A model generated the notes under the pieces. The model was not told where the DNA came from. It saw only the letters and a program-made list of their open reading frames with translations, and made no database searches. DNA of 9,954 bases, taken from positions 1 to 9,954 of the forward strand of contig JAULZZ010000141.1 in assembly GCA_032117095.1 (NCBI GenBank). The letters are read 5' to 3'. Below are positions 7,948 to 9,954 of this stretch, piece by piece (within the stretch, counting starts at the first letter, position 1; every line of letters begins with the position of its first letter). This DNA comes from REEB470 sp032117095. Its GTDB lineage: Bacteria; Bacillota; Bacilli; Paenibacillales; YIM-B00363. The position numbers and the translations under genes were made by a program.

Positions 7948-8134
7948 GATGCACAAACTTTGCTTGTATGCGTTGGTTTTGCCACAGCGACGTACGTCGG
8001 TGGATGTATGACAGAATACGTTTGACAAAAGAAGTGTACTGCGGGATGCCTGCGTAGAGGTGGGATCGTCCGTACACGAAGGCGAATGGAAATGTGCAAG
8101 TGCGCAAGGAAAATACGAAGGGAGCAAGCAGACG
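7948..8134 (+). other. Leader region upstream of the FGE-like gene
   Basis: No gene is recognised here. A 12-bp perfect palindrome CGACGTACGTCG (7988-7999) is flanked by CCAC and GTGG, making a longer imperfect palindrome (7982-8003) that could be an operator or RNA hairpin. A perfect TTGACA at 8022-8027 has no convincing -10 box 16-19 bp downstream. The frame of the downstream gene is open back to 8060, but the sequence before 8135 looks non-coding and lies ahead of the signal peptide. Confidence 0.4.
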
Positions 8135-9127
8135 ATGAACAATGGAAAAAGTATGCTACTAAAACGGATGGCGATCGCAGCAGTATGTGTGGGAATGGTC
8201 GGGAGCGGGGGACTCGTGCAGGCGAACACGGCGAAACCTGTAAAACCATCTGCTGTAAAACCCTTAACGACAGGAAAAATAACGCCTGTGATGACACAAA
8301 TGATCCACGTCCCCGCATCGAAGATTGCAAGCGTGCCGTTGGGGAGAGATAATAAAATCACACGAGTGAACTTGCGTGACTTTCAGATCGGGAAGGCAGA
8401 AGTGACAGGTGCGTTATGGAGTGACGTGTACAATTGGGCGATTAAGAATGGATACAGGTTCAATCGAGACACAGGAGTCAACGTAGGAACAAACAAGCCT
8501 GTGATAGAGGTAAGTTGGGAGGATGCGGTCATATGGACGAATGCGTATTCGGAGAAGTCGGGGTTGCAGCCAGTGTATTTTGGGAGTGATGGAAAAGTAT
8601 TCAAAAAAGAGGCGAAATGGCCATATACGAATAAGGTAAGGCCGATAAAGGGTAACGGGTATCGATTGCCGACAGACATAGAGTGGGAACTTGCTGCAAG
8701 ATGGCTAGGCACGACAAAGCCAAATAAAGGAAAATTAGCAAACCAGGCAATACGCACGAGGGCGAAAGACGGCAATGCGTATTACTGGTGGTTACCAGGG
8801 AACTATGCGAGCGGGGCGACTGACGATGAGAAAAACAAGAAGGAAACCGCAAGAGTAGCATGGTTTAATCAGGACAGTGAGAAAACAGTATGCCAAAAAG
8901 CGACAAATGCGCTCGGAATCTGCGACATGAATGGGAACGTGTGGGAGTGGCAGTTTACGATGATTGTCGACCCCTACATTACTGTAGAAGGTTATTTTGG
9001 CCGTGGGAACCGGGGTGGCAGCGCGCTCAATAGCACTAGCACCCCCGTAAGCCACGTCGAAGGCATCTACGCGCCGGACTTCGGCCACAGAGGGACCGGC
9101 TTCCGCTTAGTGAGGACTGTGCAGTAA
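8135..9127 (+). CDS. Secreted FGE-sulfatase/C-type-lectin-fold protein, candidate DGR target
   Basis: A 330-residue protein. The ATG at 8135 has GGGAG 10 nt upstream and opens a classic signal peptide: K/R-rich start, hydrophobic AIAAVCVGMVGSGGL, and likely cleavage after VQA. The mature part follows the FGE-sulfatase domain order. IGKAEVTGALWSDVYNWA is at about 92-109, PVIEVSWEDA at 122-131, YRLPTDIEWELAAR at 176-189, NALGICDMNGNVWEW at 258-272 and RGGS...GFRLV at 293-326. The catalytic cysteines of true formylglycine-generating enzymes are absent from the C-terminal part, so it is probably a binding scaffold rather than an enzyme. Two cysteines (C253, C263) could pair. The last about 40 codons differ strongly in codon use from the rest. 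Target proteins of diversity-generating retroelements often use this fold and vary exactly here. No lipobox, anchor or LPxTG is seen. It is flanked by inverted repeats A and B. Confidence 0.85.
   Translation: MNNGKSMLLKRMAIAAVCVGMVGSGGLVQANTAKPVKPSAVKPLTTGKITPVMTQMIHVPASKIASVPLGRDNKITRVNLRDFQIGKAEVTGALWSDVYNWAIKNGYRFNRDTGVNVGTNKPVIEVSWEDAVIWTNAYSEKSGLQPVYFGSDGKVFKKEAKWPYTNKVRPIKGNGYRLPTDIEWELAARWLGTTKPNKGKLANQAIRTRAKDGNAYYWWLPGNYASGATDDEKNKKETARVAWFNQDSEKTVCQKATNALGICDMNGNVWEWQFTMIVDPYITVEGYFGRGNRGGSALNSTSTPVSHVEGIYAPDFGHRGTGFRLVRTVQ
8960..9121 (+). other. Candidate DGR variable region (VR)
   Basis: It lies at the 3' end of the FGE-like gene. From RGGS (codon 293) to the stop, 21 of 38 codons end in C, against 8 of 40 in codons at 8771-8890 of the same gene (counted by eye). 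In DGRs, AAC codons of the template become NNC in the variable repeat, which yields such a run of CTC, AGC, ACC, CCC, CAC, GTC, ATC, TAC and TTC. The usual Trp after RGGS is replaced. The left boundary is a guess from the shift in composition; the right boundary should be the conserved GFRLV and tail codons. No template copy is in the window. Confidence 0.5.
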
Positions 9128-9229
9128 CCTTTTGTGTTGTATCCTTTTTACCTTTTGAATGTTTGCGTCTTTGAATTTTCGCTTGAAATAGTGAGTTTAC
9201 AGGAATGTAAAAAACCACGACCATACAAG

Positions 9230-9265
9230 AGCCCGCCACGCAGTTGCGTGGGCACGGGCTTTTTT
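9230..9265 (+). terminator. Terminator of the FGE-like gene
   Basis: The outer stem AGCCCG (9230-9235)/CGGGCT (9255-9260) and inner stem CCACGC (9236-9241)/GCGTGG (9246-9251) enclose an AGTT loop, with a 3-nt bulge on the 3' side. Six T follow at 9260-9265. It is about 100 nt after the stop codon and ends transcription before repeat B. The stretch 9128-9229 between is T-rich and holds no recognised feature. Confidence 0.85.
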
Positions 9266-9284
9266 GTTTGGGGAGAAAAGGGGG

Positions 9285-9392
9285 GTGATACTAAACACTG
9301 ATTAAAAACGTCCATATCAAGGGGCATATTTCACAAGAAATCACGGCGATTTTTAACCAATAGGGTTCTTGTATTCAATCAGTGTTTAGTAC
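9285..9392 (+). repeat. Repeat B: MITE-like element with 15-bp terminal inverted repeats
   Basis: A 108-bp non-coding element whose ends TACTAAACACTGATT and AATCAGTGTTTAGTA are perfect 15-bp inverted repeats. It aligns with repeat A in the opposite orientation, with several small gaps and substitutions, so the copies are not recent identical duplicates. Together A and B enclose the FGE-like gene with its leader and terminator (about 1.3 kb). The outer flanks show no clear target-site duplication. The family is unrecognised. Confidence 0.8.
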
Positions 9393-9530
9393 GACGTCAT
9401 CGACAGAGATGTTTTTGCAACGAAAGGTGGTGTGCATTTTCCCGCACGCCTGCCTGTACGTGGACGCCATCACATCATTTCCTTCACATCCTACATCATA
9501 CACCAAAAAAAATTTTCACCCAGCACATCT
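9393..9530. other. Intergenic stretch without recognised feature
   Basis: Between repeat B and promoter copy P2 I see no coding region with a ribosome binding site, no RNA gene and no clear repeat. The second half is rich in CA and TC on the plus strand. Confidence 0.5.
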
Positions 9531-9583
9531 ATAAAACTTGACATCGTTTTTTTTTTTTTTTTGTATAATAGGGGTATGCAATG
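9531..9583 (+). promoter_or_regulatory. Promoter P2, repeat copy with longer poly-T spacer
   Basis: Same block as 7743-7792. TTGACA (9538-9543) and TATAAT (9564-9569) are perfect, but the spacer holds 16 T instead of 13, giving 20 bp instead of 17. A 20-bp spacer is expected to be poorly used by housekeeping RNA polymerase. The homology to copy 1 stops exactly at ATGCAATG (9583). After that, instead of a ribosome binding site, comes sequence that looks like the end of the IS element, so the gene once served by P2 appears to be displaced. Any transcript would now run antisense into the transposase gene. Confidence 0.7.
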
Positions 9584-9609
9584 CAATGTCAACAGGTTAA
9601 GCGGATGGG
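9584..9609 (-). mobile_element. Probable terminal end of the IS4-family element
   Basis: The promoter repeat stops abruptly at 9583, and the transposase stop codon is only 26 bp further on. The sequence here, containing ATGTCAACAGGTTAAGC, resembles the style of IS231/IS4-type ends (CAAC..TTAAG). The other end is outside the window, so the inverted repeat cannot be confirmed. Confidence 0.45.
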
Positions 9610-9954
9610 TCAACAATTGACTTTTTGATTATGGTGAAAAGCGGATGATCTCGGGTACGGATTTCTCGGTTCAGATCGATTTGGTCGAATGGGAATCACA
9701 TGCCTTTTTGCTTCTTTCAGAATATCGTCCATGTATTTTGCGCTCTTTTTCGGTGAATCTTCTGCGACTGCCAAAATCAGCTTATCTTTTAAGATGCCTA
9801 CAAGTTCATTGAGATTCGCTTTATACTCGTATTTGTTTTCACCTTGATTTCGCTCCACATCAATTTCAGCTTGTGCATCAAAAGCGACGCATGCCAAAAA
9901 GTTGACCATCTGCATGGATGCGTAAAACTCCTGCTGTATCCCTTCCACCGTTCG
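9610..9954 (-). CDS. IS4-family transposase, C-terminal part (cut by window edge)
   Basis: The minus-strand frame is open from the right edge to a TGA at 9612-9610, giving about 114 residues of the C-terminus. EGIQQEFYASMQMVNFLACVAF, the YEYKANLNELVGILKDKL segment, and VIPIRPNRSEPRNPYPRSSAFHHNQKVNC match the C-terminal end of IS4-family DDE transposases, which usually read QQDFYA, KANTNLLIGKLKDKL and PIRPNRSNPRN...HHNYKSNC. This part carries or follows the catalytic Glu region; the two Asp of the DDE triad are outside the window. The frame shows no internal stop, so it may belong to an intact element. It is more A/T-rich than the housekeeping genes. It lies opposite to the FGE-like gene, with its downstream end abutting the P2 repeat. 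Confidence 0.85.
   Translation of the reverse strand, partial: RTVEGIQQEFYASMQMVNFLACVAFDAQAEIDVERNQGENKYEYKANLNELVGILKDKLILAVAEDSPKKSAKYMDDILKEAKRHVIPIRPNRSEPRNPYPRSSAFHHNQKVNC

Noticed and set aside
7824..7948. ATCACG/TCACG on both sides of repeat A as a target-site duplication
   Set aside because: TCAC also adjoins the same end of repeat B, so it may be part of the element; repeat B has no matching duplication.
8022..8050. TTGACA at 8022 as the promoter of the FGE-like gene
   Set aside because: No acceptable -10 box lies 16-19 bp downstream (the sequence there is G-rich). P1 is far stronger, although distant.
9230..9265. Hairpin after the FGE-like gene as a DGR target-recognition cruciform
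   Set aside because: It is about 100 nt after the stop codon, while DGR hairpins sit close to the end of the variable repeat. It is followed by T6, which fits an ordinary terminator.
9393..9620. Short plus-strand frames in the P2 region
   Set aside because: No ribosome binding site follows P2, and the frame runs into the IS end. No protein features.

Overview
The window looks like a Bacillota (Firmicutes) chromosome of intermediate G+C. The evidence is the core gene order (rqcH divergent from rpsU-yqeY, then valS-folC-murC), strong Shine-Dalgarno sequences, frequent GTG starts and perfect vegetative-type promoters. A relative of the Alicyclobacillaceae is possible, but that is a guess from gene order, not something the sequence proves.

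Positions 1-7481 are housekeeping. On the minus strand, running off the left edge, is the N-terminal part of rqcH (ribosome quality control, NFACT family). Facing away from it, a perfect TTGACA-17-TATAAT promoter drives rpsU (ribosomal protein S21) and yqeY (GatB/YqeY-domain protein), which end at a hairpin. Then come valS (valyl-tRNA synthetase), folC (folylpolyglutamate/dihydrofolate synthase) and murC (UDP-MurNAc-L-alanine ligase). They are nearly contiguous (3 and 8 nt gaps) and end at a strong terminator at 7614-7669, so they are probably one operon.

Positions 7482-9954 are an accessory island. It holds (i) a relic of an IS4-type transposase gene; (ii) a perfect-consensus promoter whose 17-bp spacer is mostly a run of 13 T, repeated 1.8 kb downstream with 16 T and therefore a 20-bp spacer; (iii) a 10-codon open frame with an excellent ribosome binding site, cut off by a repeat; (iv) a pair of about 110-bp repeats with terminal inverted repeats, in opposite orientation, flanking (v) one secreted protein of 330 residues with a formylglycine-generating-enzyme (FGE)/C-type-lectin-like fold; and (vi) the 3' end of an intact-looking IS4-family transposase running off the right edge.

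The most interesting element is the secreted FGE-like protein. Its last about 40 codons differ sharply in codon use from the rest of the gene, with an excess of codons ending in C. They occupy the place where target proteins of diversity-generating retroelements (DGRs) carry their variable region, and the FGE catalytic cysteines are absent. No reverse transcriptase, accessory protein or template repeat is in the window, so if it is a DGR target it would be a remote one, diversified in trans. The flanking inverted repeats suggest the gene may be a mobile or invertible cassette. The poly-T promoters suggest on/off switching of expression on top of sequence diversification.
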